Shown: one piece after another, positions 46,279 to 56,800 of the stretch
Layout of the letters: each line of letters starts with the position of its first letter
Numbering within the stretch: the first letter of the stretch is position 1
DNA from: Nocardia farcinica
Lineage (GTDB): Bacteria; Actinomycetota; Actinomycetes; Mycobacteriales; Mycobacteriaceae
NCBI RefSeq assembly: GCF_001182745.1
Contig: NZ_LN868938.1
Span: 2,790,001 to 2,854,000 of the forward strand
Length of the DNA: 64,000 nt
Reading direction: 5' to 3'
Program-made: the position numbers and the translations under genes
The notes under the pieces: model-generated
Database searches by the model: none
What the model was told of the DNA's origin: nothing
Seen by the model: only the letters and a program-made list of their open reading frames with translations

Positions 46279-46674
46279 ATGAAGTACATCCTGATCAAGA
46301 CCTACGGGCCCGCCGAGTTCTGCGATACGCCGATCACCGAGTGGGCACCGGAAGACGTGGCCGCGCACATCGATTTCCAGCGGGCGCTGACGGCGGAGCT
46401 GGCGAAGTCCGGCGAGTTGGTCGATGCCCAGGGACTGGCGGGACCGGAGCAGGCGCGGATCGTGTCCAGCGACGGGCGGACCGCGCCGGTGGTGACCGAC
46501 GGCCCTTTCCCGGAGACCAAGGAGTTCCTGGCCGGCTACCTGATCGTGGACGTGGACGGTCCCGAGCGCGCGGTGGAGATCGCGGCGAAGGCCTCGGCGG
46601 CGCCGGGACCGGGCGGGCGGCCGATCGGTGAGCGCATCGAGGTCAGGCCGGTGATGAGCGCGCCCGCGCAGTGA
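46279..46674 (+). CDS. DGPF/YCII-domain protein linked to ECF42 sigma factor
   Basis: 131 residues. Ferredoxin-like YCII fold beginning MKYILIKTYGP, with the name-giving DGPF at 74-77 in VVTDGPFPETKEFLAGYLIVD. Proteins of this family are the constant genomic partners of ECF42 sigma factors and their regulated targets; their biochemical role is unknown. GAGGAG lies 6 nt upstream of ATG 46279. Its stop overlaps the sigma-factor GTG by 4 nt (GTGA). The ECF42-like promoter lies 49-76 nt upstream. Confidence 0.88.
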   Translation: MKYILIKTYGPAEFCDTPITEWAPEDVAAHIDFQRALTAELAKSGELVDAQGLAGPEQARIVSSDGRTAPVVTDGPFPETKEFLAGYLIVDVDGPERAVEIAAKASAAPGPGGRPIGERIEVRPVMSAPAQ

Positions 46675-47903
46675 AGCCGGACGCGGATACGCTCGCGCTC
46701 GAGGACCTGCTGCGCACCGTGGCGCCGCAGGTCCTGGGCGTGCTGGTGCGCCGGTTCGGCGATTTCGACACCGCCGAGGACGCGGTGCAGGAGGCGTTGC
46801 TCGCCGCCGCGACCCAGTGGCGCGAGGCGGGCATCCCGGAGAATCCGCGCGGCTGGCTGATCCAGGTCGCCCAGCGCCGGTACGTCGACACGGTGCGCGC
46901 CGAATCGGCCCGCAGGCGCCGGGAGACGGCGGTGTTCGAGCGGGAGGTGCCCGACGCGGCGGCCGTCGACCGCGACGACACCCTCGCGATGTTCTTCCTG
47001 TGCTGCCATCCGGCACTGCCCACGGCGGGCGCGATCGCGTTGACCCTGCGCGCGGTGGGCGGGTTGACCACCGCCGAGATCGCCAGCGCCTTCCTGGTGC
47101 CGGAAGCGACCATGGCGCAACGGATCTCGCGCGCGAAGAAGCGGCTGGCCGCGGTGCAGCAGCCGTTCGCCCGACCGGATCGGGCGCAGTGGCGGCAACG
47201 GGTCGGCACGGTGCTGCACGTGCTGTACCTGATCTTCACCGAGGGGCACGCCCCCAGTTCCGGCGACCGGCCGCAGCGCGCCGACCTGTCCGCCGAGGCG
47301 ATCCGGCTCACCCGTGCGATGCACCGGCTGCTGCCGGAGGACACCGAGGTCGCGGGTTTGCTGGCCTTGATGCTGCTCACCGACGCCCGGCGCGCCGCCC
47401 GCACCGGGCCGCACGGCGAGTTGGTCCCGCTCGACCGGCAGGACCGCGCGCGGTGGGACCGGCGGCAGATCATGGCCGGCATCCGCCTCGTCACCGCCAC
47501 CCTGGCCCACGGCCTGTCCGGCCCCTACCAGGTGCAGGCCGCGATCGCCGCCGTGCACGCCCAGGCGCCGCGCGCCGAGGACACCGACTGGCCGAAGATC
47601 CTCGCCCTCTACGACGTGCTGCAACGGCTCTCCCCCGGCCCGGTGGTGGCGCTCAACCGCGCGGTGGCGGTCGCGATGGTGCACGGCCCGGAGGCGGGCC
47701 TGGCGATCACCGAGACGCTCGCCGCGGATCTCGCCGGTAGCCATCGGCTCTCCGCCGTGCGCGCGCACCTGCTGGACATGGCCGGGGCCGACGAGGACGC
47801 CGTCGCGGCCTACACCGATGCCGCCCGGCGCACCACCAGCATCCCGGAACGGGACTACCTCACCCTCCGGGCCGCCGAACTGCGGCACCGCCGCCGCGAC
47901 TGA
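46671..47903 (+). CDS. ECF42-group RNA polymerase sigma factor with C-terminal extension
   Basis: 410 residues. Sigma region 2 at about 20-90 (FGDFDTAEDAVQEALLAA, GWLIQVAQRRYVD) and region 4 at about 110-165 (LTLRAVGGLTTAEIASAFLVPEATMAQRISRAKKRL). About 230 further residues are helical and TPR-like (LYLIFTEGHAPS, ALYDVLQRLSPGPVVALNRAVAVA), which defines ECF42. No anti-sigma factor is encoded next to it; in this group the extension takes over control of activity. GTG 46671 overlaps the DGPF stop (GTGA). Converges on the PQQ-type gene with a 13-nt gap. Confidence 0.9.
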   Translation: MKPDADTLALEDLLRTVAPQVLGVLVRRFGDFDTAEDAVQEALLAAATQWREAGIPENPRGWLIQVAQRRYVDTVRAESARRRRETAVFEREVPDAAAVDRDDTLAMFFLCCHPALPTAGAIALTLRAVGGLTTAEIASAFLVPEATMAQRISRAKKRLAAVQQPFARPDRAQWRQRVGTVLHVLYLIFTEGHAPSSGDRPQRADLSAEAIRLTRAMHRLLPEDTEVAGLLALMLLTDARRAARTGPHGELVPLDRQDRARWDRRQIMAGIRLVTATLAHGLSGPYQVQAAIAAVHAQAPRAEDTDWPKILALYDVLQRLSPGPVVALNRAVAVAMVHGPEAGLAITETLAADLAGSHRLSAVRAHLLDMAGADEDAVAAYTDAARRTTSIPERDYLTLRAAELRHRRRD

Positions 47904-47916
47904 GCGTGCCCGCGCG

Positions 47917-49374
47917 CTACCGGCCGGCCGCGACCGCCTGCACCGGGTGGTACGGGCTGCGGCCGTCGGCGGACACGACCAGGTAGCGGCCGGGTGCGGT
48001 GAGGACGGCGAAGCTGGAGTGGACGTGCCGGATCAGGGCGACACCGACGTGGGAGTCCGCCCCGCTGCGCAGGTCGGCGGCGCCGAGGCCGAGGACCCTG
48101 GCCTCGTCGTAGCAGACCAGGACGCGGTCGCCGTCGAGGGCGAGGGCGTCGGGGTCGTCGTCGAGGAGATCGCCCGTCCACAGCCGGGCGCCGGTGGCCA
48201 GCTCGTGCGCGACCAGGCGGTAGCCGCGCCCGCCCGCGGGACGCGCGACGGCCACGAGGGTGGTCGGGGTGACCACCGTCCTGGTGATCGGTGTGGCTGC
48301 AAAGGCGGTGCCGCCGATCGACGAGATCGGGAGTTCGGGGTCGTCGGTGGGGATGGTGGCGGTGAGCCGCCCGGTCCGGTCGAAGGCGGCGAAGGCCGAG
48401 CGGGCGCGCTTGCCGCTCTCGGCGACGTGCACGACGAGCGGGTCGGCCGAGACGGGGGTGACGGTGCGGGCGCCCTCGTACGGGACGCCGGCCTGCCAGG
48501 CGAGGTTGCCGGTCCGCGGGTCGAGGGCGTGCAGTTCGTGGGTGTCGGTGTCGCAGCGGTGCACCAGGACGACGGCGTGGCTGCCCGCCAGCAGCCGGGG
48601 GCTCCCGCAGGTGCGCTCCGGCAACGGGTACTGCCATCGCGGCGCGCCGTCGCCACGGCCGACCGCGCGGATCTGCTTCTCGCCCACCAGGATCGCCGCG
48701 TCGTCGAGCACGGCGAGCACGTCGGCGCCGTCGGCGAGTTCGGTCTCGCGCAGTTCCCAGAGCGTGCCACCGGTCGCGAGATCGACGGCGGCGACGCGGG
48801 CGCAGGGCGCGGTCTCGGCGTGGGTGGCGACCAGGCCGACGCCGTCCGCGCCGCGGCTCATCGCGCACACCACGTCGCGGCCGGGGAAGGTGGTGGTCCA
48901 GCGTTGCGCGCCGGTCGCGGTGTCGTAGGCGGTGAGCCCGGCGGCGGTGGCGCGGACCACGGTGTCGCCGGTGTGCCAGAACCCGGCGGTCTCGGTGTCG
49001 GCGGCCCGGTCGGCGGGCGCGGACCAGGCGACCGGCAGGGTTTCGCCGTGCAGGGCGTCGAAGATCAGCACGCCCGGGTACACGGCGACGACGGCGGCCA
49101 CCACCGCGGCCGACGCACCGCGTCTCCTGGCCCGGATCAGCGCGAAGATCAGCACCGGGACGGCGACCATGAGGGCCGCGAGCGAGGTGCCGAAGAGCGT
49201 GCCCCAGTAGCGGGGACAGTCGCCGTAGCTGATGCCGCGGCTGGTGCCGCAGGAGCCACCGGTCTCGCGGAAGATGGCGATCCAGTCCAGGACCTGCACG
49301 GTGACGGCCAGCCCGAGGACGGCGCCCGCGGCCGTTCCGACCAGCAGCCACGTCCCGGTGCGCGTGCGGTTCAT
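47917..49374 (-). CDS. Membrane-anchored PQQ-type beta-propeller protein
   Basis: 485 residues. Three hydrophobic helices in the first 110 residues (about 9-31, 61-81, 88-106) anchor a C-terminal propeller made of PQQ-like repeats such as GLTAYDTATGAQRWTTTFPG, VAAVDLATGGTLWEL and LHALDPRTGNLAWQAG. These repeats form a beta-propeller; the residues needed to bind pyrroloquinoline quinone are not obvious, so a scaffold or sensor role is as likely as a dehydrogenase. GGGAGG lies 7 nt upstream of ATG 49374. It is the next minus-strand gene after the PKS operon (48 nt) but has no evident link to it. Confidence 0.78.
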   Translation of the reverse strand: MNRTRTGTWLLVGTAAGAVLGLAVTVQVLDWIAIFRETGGSCGTSRGISYGDCPRYWGTLFGTSLAALMVAVPVLIFALIRARRRGASAAVVAAVVAVYPGVLIFDALHGETLPVAWSAPADRAADTETAGFWHTGDTVVRATAAGLTAYDTATGAQRWTTTFPGRDVVCAMSRGADGVGLVATHAETAPCARVAAVDLATGGTLWELRETELADGADVLAVLDDAAILVGEKQIRAVGRGDGAPRWQYPLPERTCGSPRLLAGSHAVVLVHRCDTDTHELHALDPRTGNLAWQAGVPYEGARTVTPVSADPLVVHVAESGKRARSAFAAFDRTGRLTATIPTDDPELPISSIGGTAFAATPITRTVVTPTTLVAVARPAGGRGYRLVAHELATGARLWTGDLLDDDPDALALDGDRVLVCYDEARVLGLGAADLRSGADSHVGVALIRHVHSSFAVLTAPGRYLVVSADGRSPYHPVQAVAAGR

Positions 49375-49422
49375 GTACCCGCCTCCCTGTGTTGTGCACC
49401 GGGAGTATCGCACCGCCCGCCG

Positions 49423-50868
49423 CTATTCGCCCGCCGCGTCGGGGGGTTCGCCGAGGAAGCCGGGCACGCATCGGGTGCGCTGCCACGGCGGCCGCACCGC
49501 GGGGCGGATCGGGGCGGGTGTGGGTGGGGGGCCGATCACGGCGTGGGCGTTGGTGCCGACGATGCCGAAGGAACTGACTCCCGCCAGCGGTCCGGCGTCG
49601 TCGACCGACCAGCTCGCGGCCGTCCCGGCCACCCGGATGTCCGTGCCGGACAGGTCGATTCGCGGATTGAGCGTGCGGAAGTGCACCAGCGGCGGGACGA
49701 CCCGCTCGCGCACGCACAGCAGCGCCTTGAGCAGCCCGGCCACCCCGGAGGCGGCCTCGAGATGGCCGAGATTGGTCTTCACCGAGCCGACGTGCAGGGC
49801 GCGGCCGCCGTTGCCCGACCCGAGCGCGGCCGCGATCGCGCTCATCTCGATGGGATCGCCGAGGGCGGTGCCGGTGCCGTGCGCCTCGACCAGGCCGATG
49901 TCGGCGGGGGTGGCGCCCGCGTCGGCGAGGGCGGCCGCGATGAGGCGACGCTGCGCTTCGGCGTTGGGCGCGGTGAAGCCGGACGAGCGGCCGTCCTGGT
50001 TGACGGCGGTGCCGTGCACGATCCCGAGCACCGGGTCGCCGTCGTGTTCGGCGTCGACGAGGCGTTTCAGCACCACCATCGCCGCGCCCTCGCCGCGCAC
50101 GTACCCGTTGGCGCGGGCGTCGAAGGTCTTGCAGAGCCCGTCGGGCGCCAGTGATCCGGTCTGGTCGACGGCGCGGGTGGAGCCCGGCGCCAGCACGAGG
50201 TTCACCCCGCCCGCGAGGGCGAGCTCGATCTCGCCGCGCCGCAACGCCCCGACCGCGTGGTGGATCGCCACCAGCGAGGACGAGCACGCCGAGTCGACGG
50301 CGACGGCGGGCCCGGTGAAACCGAAGGTGTAGGCGATGCGGCCGGGGGCGAAGCTGTGGCCGTTGCCGGTGGCCCAGTAGGCGTCGACGTGGCTGCCCGC
50401 CCAGTCGGCGTAGTCCTGCCTGCCGGTGAGACCGGTGTAGACGCCGACCGGTCGCTCGCGCAGGGCGTCGTGGGCGATGCCGGCGTGGGCGATCGCCTCC
50501 CAGGTGACTTCGAGCAGCAGCCGGTGTTGCGGGTCGACGGCGCGGGCGGCGCGGGGGCTGATCCCGAAGAACGCGGGATCGAAGTCGAGGGCGTCGGGCA
50601 GGAAGCTGCCGCGGGTGGGCAGCCGCGACCACTGCGCGGCGAACGGCCACTGCCGGTGCGCAGGCATCCGGGTGACCAGGTCGCGGCCGCCGCGCAGCGC
50701 CGACCAGTACCCGTCCAGGTCGCCGATGCCGCCGGGGAAGCGCAGTCCGGCGCCGATGACGGCGACCGGTCCGGTGGCCGCGGCCAGCCGGGCGCGCAGC
50801 CGCTGGATGGTGCGGGTGGCGCGGCGCAGGGCGGGACCGTCGGCGGTGGCCGGTTCGGTCTGGGTCAT
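49423..50868 (-). CDS. Stand-alone type I PKS ketosynthase
   Basis: 481 residues. An N-terminal helix (PALRRATRTIQRLRARLAAA, about 12-31) resembles the docking coiled coil at the start of modular PKS subunits. A complete ketosynthase follows: Cys195 (DSACSSS), His330 (EAHGTGT) and His369 (NLGH). After the KS the protein ends in a Pro-rich tail with no acyltransferase, acyl carrier protein or thioesterase. It should accept an acyl chain from an upstream carrier protein; whether it condenses, transfers or hydrolyses is open. AGGAG precedes ATG 50868. It is the last gene of the PKS operon, 16 nt after the 2057-residue PKS. Confidence 0.9.
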   Translation of the reverse strand: MTQTEPATADGPALRRATRTIQRLRARLAAATGPVAVIGAGLRFPGGIGDLDGYWSALRGGRDLVTRMPAHRQWPFAAQWSRLPTRGSFLPDALDFDPAFFGISPRAARAVDPQHRLLLEVTWEAIAHAGIAHDALRERPVGVYTGLTGRQDYADWAGSHVDAYWATGNGHSFAPGRIAYTFGFTGPAVAVDSACSSSLVAIHHAVGALRRGEIELALAGGVNLVLAPGSTRAVDQTGSLAPDGLCKTFDARANGYVRGEGAAMVVLKRLVDAEHDGDPVLGIVHGTAVNQDGRSSGFTAPNAEAQRRLIAAALADAGATPADIGLVEAHGTGTALGDPIEMSAIAAALGSGNGGRALHVGSVKTNLGHLEAASGVAGLLKALLCVRERVVPPLVHFRTLNPRIDLSGTDIRVAGTAASWSVDDAGPLAGVSSFGIVGTNAHAVIGPPPTPAPIRPAVRPPWQRTRCVPGFLGEPPDAAGE

Positions 50869-50884
50869 GGGTGGCTCCTGTCGG

Positions 50885-53800
50885 TCAGGCCGGGTGCGCG
50901 GCGAGCCGGTCCTCGATGGCCTGCGCGAGCGCGGCGACGGTGCCGTAGGTCCACAGCAGGGTGGCCGAGAGGCGCAGGGCGAAGGCGTTTTCCAGGTGGT
51001 TGCGCAATTCGAGGGCGAGCAGCGAGTCCAGCCCGAGCGCGCGCAGCGGCGCGGTGGGGTCGAGGTCGGTGGGTGACACCCGCAGCACCCGCGCGGCCAG
51101 TGCGGTCACCGTGTCCCGCACCGGTTCTCCTCGGCTCGGAGCGGCCGTCCACTCGCCCGGCACCGCGGGCGCCTCGGTGGACTCGGCCAGCAGCGTCCAG
51201 CTGTGCTGGCCCGCGCACTCGGGGTAGGCGTCGAACCAGCGGCGGCGGTCGAAGCCGAGGTACCCGCCGAGACAGGCGTCGGTGTCCAGGAACGTGTGCA
51301 GCGCGGTCCAGGCGTCGGCGGCGGTGATGCCGGTCAGCCCGCGGTCGGCGAGGCGGGCGCCGCGCTCGGCACGGGCGGCGGCCAGGCCGATGTCGTCGAA
51401 CGGTCCCCACTGCACGCTCAACCCCGGCCTGCCGTCGTGCCTGCGGGCCACGGCGAGCGCGTCGAGGTAGGCGTTGGCGGCGGCGTAGACGGCCTGTCCC
51501 GGGTTGCCGACCAGCGCGGCGGCGGAGGAGAACAGGACGAACAGATCCAGTGGATCGTCGGCGGTGAGCTCGTGCAGATGCCGGGCGCCGTCGACCTTGG
51601 GGCGCAGCACCGGTTCGATCCGGTCGGCGGACAGGCCGAGGACGGTGGCGTCGTCGAGCACCCCCGCGGCGTGGAACACCCCGCGCAGCGGCGGCGCCGC
51701 CGCGCGGATCGCCGCCAGTGTGTCGGCGAGGGCGGCACGATCGCCGACATCGGCGCGGTAGCTGCGCAACCGGGGATCGTCGGGCACCGGGTAGGTGCCG
51801 CGTCCGAGCAGCGCGACCGACCCCGCCCCGTGCGCGAGGAGGTGGTCGGCGAGACTGCGGCCGAGGGCGCCGTGGCCGCCGGTGATCAGGTAGGTGCCGT
51901 CGGCGCGGAAACGTCCGTCGGGCAAGGGTTCCGGGGCGATGTCGCGCACCGTCGCCGGCCGGGCGAGCACGATCTTGCCGATCCGCTCGTCGTCGGCCAG
52001 CGCCGCCAGCGCGGCGGGGGCCGCGGCAAAATCGTGGACGGTGGTGGGCAGCGCGGCGATCACGCCGCTGTCGACCAGGCGCCACGCCTCCCGCAGCACC
52101 TCGGCGTAGCGGCGTGGCCGTCGCGTCATCATCCCGCCCAGGTCCACGGCCGCCACGGTGATCCCGTGGGCGAAGGGGCGCAATCCGATCCGCCGGTCGG
52201 TGTAGATGTCGCGCTTGCCGATCTCGACGAACCGGCCGTCCTCGGCCAACACCGCGAGACCGTGCTCGACGGCCGCGCCCGCCAGCGCGTTGAGCACCAC
52301 GTCGACACCGCGCCCGGCGGTGACCGCGCGCACGGCCGCCGGCCATTCGGCGCCGCGGGAGTCGAAGACGTGCTCGATACCCTGGGCGCGCAGGTGTTCG
52401 CGGCGCTGCGCGCTGCCCGCCGTGGCGAGCACGCGGGCGCCGAGATGGTGGGCGACGGCCACCGCGGCGGCGCCGACGCCGCCCGCCGCGGAGTGGATGA
52501 GCACCGTCTCCCCCGGTTCCACCCGCGCGACCCGCGCCAGCGCGTACCAGGCGGTGGTGAGCACCAGCGGCAGCGCCGCCGCCGTGGTGGTGCTGAGCGC
52601 GGCGGGTACCGGAGCGGTGTGGTCGGCGCGGACCGTGAGATGGCTGGCGAGTGCCCCGAAGGCGCAGGCCACCACGCGTTGGCCGACGGTACGGCCGGTG
52701 ACGCCGTGGCCGATGGCCGTGATGACGCCCGCGCAGTCCACCCCGAGCAGATCCGCGCCCGCGGAGCCGTCGGGGTATGCGCCGGTGGCTTTCATCAGAT
52801 CGATGAAGTTGATCGCCGCGGCCTCGACGCGGACGAGGACCTCACCGGGGCCGGGCGCGCGCGGGGTGAGCGGCCGGAAGTGGACGTCGTCGGTGCGCCT
52901 GCCGCGGCCGATGGCGAGCCGGAACGGCCGGCGGGCGCTGCGCCGGGGCGGCGGTGCGGCCTGGACCCCGCCCTGTCGCAGGCGGCCGAGCAGGCGGACG
53001 CCGGCGCGGAGCAGGATCTGATCGGCCCCGGCGGGCGCGCACAGCTCGGCGGCGCAGGACGCCCAGCGCGTCGCGGTCGCGTCGCCGCCGGCGAGGTCGA
53101 GCAGGACGGTGTCGAGTTCGGGGTGTTCGCGGCGCAGGACGCGGCCGAAGCCCCAGAACAGCGCGGCCCCCGGATCGGGGCGTTCGGGTCCGGCGGCCTG
53201 CGCGTCGGTCGTGACGACGACGACCCGGTGCGCGGCGTCGGCGGCGAGGCAGCGGCGGGCCAGGTCGGCGAGCAGCGGGAGGGCGGCTCGTTGGGCGTCG
53301 AGCCCGGCGGCGACGGTGGGGGCGAGGAAGACCACCGTGGCCGGGTGGTCGGCGGGCAGCTCGCCGGTGACCACGGCACCACGGTCGGTGAGCGCCGCGG
53401 CCAGATGCGCGCACTGTGTGTTCGGGTCGTCGGGTGCGGCACCGGTCTCGGCGCCCGGGTCGACCAGCACGAAGACCGCACGTTCGGATCGAGCCGGGTG
53501 CCCGGTGTCGGCGGCGCGCGGGGCACACTCGGCGCCCGGCGCACCGACCGGCTCGGGTTCCGGGGTGAATTCCATCCGGAACTCACGCCGGTGGTCGCGG
53601 AGATCCGCGCCGGCGGTGTCGAGCTCGGCGAGTGCGAGACCGTTCAGTGCGGCGAGGACGCGGCCGTCGTCGTCGCGGATCTCGATGTCGGCCAGCAGGG
53701 GGCCGCGCTGCCGCGCGTGGGCCCACACCCGGTCCACGAAGCCGTCCGGCCGGTGGAGGATCCGGTATTCGGCCAGGGCCACGGGGACCACGGTGGCGGG

Positions 53801-56800
53801 CGTGCTGTCGGTCGGCTGGTCGAACAGGACCAGTGCGGTCTGCGCGGCGGCGTCCAGGAGCGCGGGGTGCAGTTCTCCGGCGCGGATGCGGGCCCGGCAG
53901 CGCTGTCCCAGCTCGATCCGGGCGTGTGCGGTGCGGCCCGCCGCTGTCGTGCCGGTGCGCAGTTCGCGGATGCCGCGGAATTCGGGGCCGTAGTGCAGGC
54001 CGCGACGGGCGCACCGGCGGTAGAACTCGGCGACGTCCAGTTCGGTTGTGGCGTCGGGACTCTCGGTGGACGGCGGCGGACCGGTCTCGGGGCACCGGCT
54101 CCCGGCCGGAACGAGGTCGGCGCGCGCGTGCAGGGTCGAGACGTCGCTGCCCGGCGGGGTCGAGCGGATCTCCAGAACGGTCGTGCCCGCGAGGCCGGGA
54201 CGCAGCAGGATCTCGACCCGGGTGGGCGGGGCCGGGTTCTCGGGATCGAGCGGGAGGGCATCGACGAACCGGATGTCGCGCACCACGGTGTCGCCCGCGA
54301 TGGTCGCGAGCGCGAGGAAGTAGGTGGCCGGGGCGATCACCGCCTCGCCGACCCGGTGATCGGCCAGCCACCCCAGGTCGTGCGGGCCGATCTCCGCCCA
54401 GGCGTGGCGGGTGCCGGGTTCGAGTGCCGTGGGGCGCAGGACGATCCGGTCGTCGGTGACGGGCGCCGGCGCGGCCAGCCAGTACCGCTCGCGATGGAAG
54501 GTGGTGGGCGGCAGCGGGTTGCGGCCGGGCCCGGGGAGGTCGGCGAAGGGACGCAACCCGTGCACGAACGCGCGGGCGCGGCTGACGGCGAGTTCCGCGA
54601 CGGGGTCGCGGTCGCGGGTCAGGGTGCCGAGCGCGATCGGCGGGTCCGGACGCAGTGCGGCCAGCTGCTCGATCGCGGGGGTGAGCACCGGGTGCGGGCT
54701 CATCTCCAGCACGTGGGTGACGCCCGCGTCGAACAGGGCCGACATCGCCTCGGCGAATCGCACCGGCCGGCACAGGTTTTCGACCCAGTAGTCCGGCCCG
54801 GCGTCGGTGAGCGGCTGCGCGGTGACGGTGGACAGCATCGCCACCGTGCCCGGCCGCGCCGTCACCGCGGCCAGGTCGGCCCGGAGGGCGGGCACCAGGC
54901 GCGCCATCCGGGGGCTGTGCGAGGCGTAGTCGACGTTGACGGGACGGCAGTAGATGCCCTCGGCGGTGAGGATCTCGGCGAGCGCGTCGATGGCGTCGAC
55001 GTCGCCGGAGAGCACGCAGGAGCGGGGACCGTTGTGCACGGCCAGGGTGACCGCGTCCTCGAATCCGGCGATGGCGGCGGGGATCTCGTCGGCGGTCAGG
55101 TCGACGGCCAGCATGCGCCCGGTTCCCGCGACCGCGCGCAACGCCGCGCCGCGGCGCGCCACCACCAGGGCGGCGTCGCTCGGAGCGAGCAGTCCGGCGA
55201 CGACGGCCGCGCCGATCTCCCCCTGGCTGTGGCCGATCACCACGTCCGGGACCACGCCCATCCGCCGCCACATCGCGGCGATGCCCAGCGAGTAGGCCCA
55301 CAACACCGGCTGTACCTGGTCCACCCGTTCCAGCCAGCCCGGTCCGGCCGCGCCGGTGAGCACCGCGCGGGTGTCCCAGGACACGTGCGGGGCGAGCGCG
55401 GCGGCACAGTCGTCGACGGCCGCGGTGAAGGCGGGATCGCGGCCGTAGAGACCCGCCGCCGGGGTGTGCCACTGCGAGCCCTGCCCCGGAAACACGAACG
55501 CCACCTTCCCGACCGCGCGGGCACGCCCGGAGAGCACGCCCGGCGTGCCCTCGACGCCGTCCGCGACGGCGCGCAACCCGGTGCTCGCCGCCTCGGGATC
55601 GGCGCCGAGCACCGCCGCCCGCCACGGCAGGGCCGGGGCGTAGGCCACCGAGGCGGCGCACATCTCCCCCACATCCCCGCCGGTGGCGAGCATCTCGGCC
55701 ACCGCGGCGCACCGTTGCCGCAACGCCGCCGGACTCTGCGCGGACACCGCGAGCACCGGCGACCCGGACTCGGCCCGGGCACCGTCCGCCGGTGCCGGCG
55801 TCTCCCCCGGCCCCAGCACGACATGGGCGTTGGTCCCGCCCCACCCGAAGGAGTTCACCCCGACCAGCACCTCCGGGCCCGCGGGCAGCGGCGTCGGTGT
55901 GCGCACCACCCGCAACCCCAGTCCGGCGAAATCGATGTCGGGATTGAGCAGCTCGGCATGCAGGCTCGCCGGCACCCGCCGGTGCTCGAGGCACAGCACC
56001 GCCTTGATCAGCCCCGCCACCCCGGCGGCGGCCTCCAGGTGCCCGATCCCGGTCTTGACCGAACCGACCAGCAGCGGCGCACCGGCGCGGTGACCGAGGA
56101 CGTCGCCCAGCGCGCGGGCCTCGACGGGGTCGCCGCGGCCGGTTCCGGTGCCGTGGGCCTCGACGTAGGCGAGGCGGCGGGGGTCGAGGTCGCGGTAGGC
56201 CCGGCGCAGCAGGTCCCGTTGCCCTTCCAGGCGCGGGGTGACCAGGCTGTCGCCACCGCCGTCGTTGTTCACCACCGTCTCGTGGATCACCGCGCGGACG
56301 GGGTCGCGGTCACGACGCGCGGCCGAGAGCGTCTTGAGGTAGACCACCCCGACGCCTTCCCCGCGGACGAACCCGTCGGCGCCCGCCCCGAACGCGGCGC
56401 AGCGGCCTTCCGGTGACAGGGCGCCGAAATGGGTCAGGCCGACGGTGACCTCGGGACTCAGCATCAGGTTGACCCCACCCGCCAGGGCGGCGTCCACCGC
56501 GCCGGAGCGCAGCGCCGCGACCGCCAGGTCGAGCGCGACCAGGGCCGACGAACACCCGGTCTGCACGGTCATGCTCGGACCGGTGAGGCCGAGGACATAC
56601 GACACGCGCGCGGCGATCACATCCACTGCCGAGCCGACCAGCCCGTGCGGGCCGTAGGACGCGCCGGAGCGCAACCGCAGCGTCTCGTAGTCGTGCCAGG
56701 AGGCGCCCGCGTAGACGCCGATCCGCGCCCCGCGCAGCAGGTCGGCCGGGGTGCGGGCGTCTTCCATTGCGCGCCAGACGGTTTCGAGGAACACCCGCTG

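Noticed and set aside
51203..56416. A plus-strand open frame of 1737 codons
   Set aside because: It is the antisense shadow of the 2057-residue PKS; high G+C keeps stop codons rare in that frame and the translation is Gly/Arg/Ala/His-rich without any domain.
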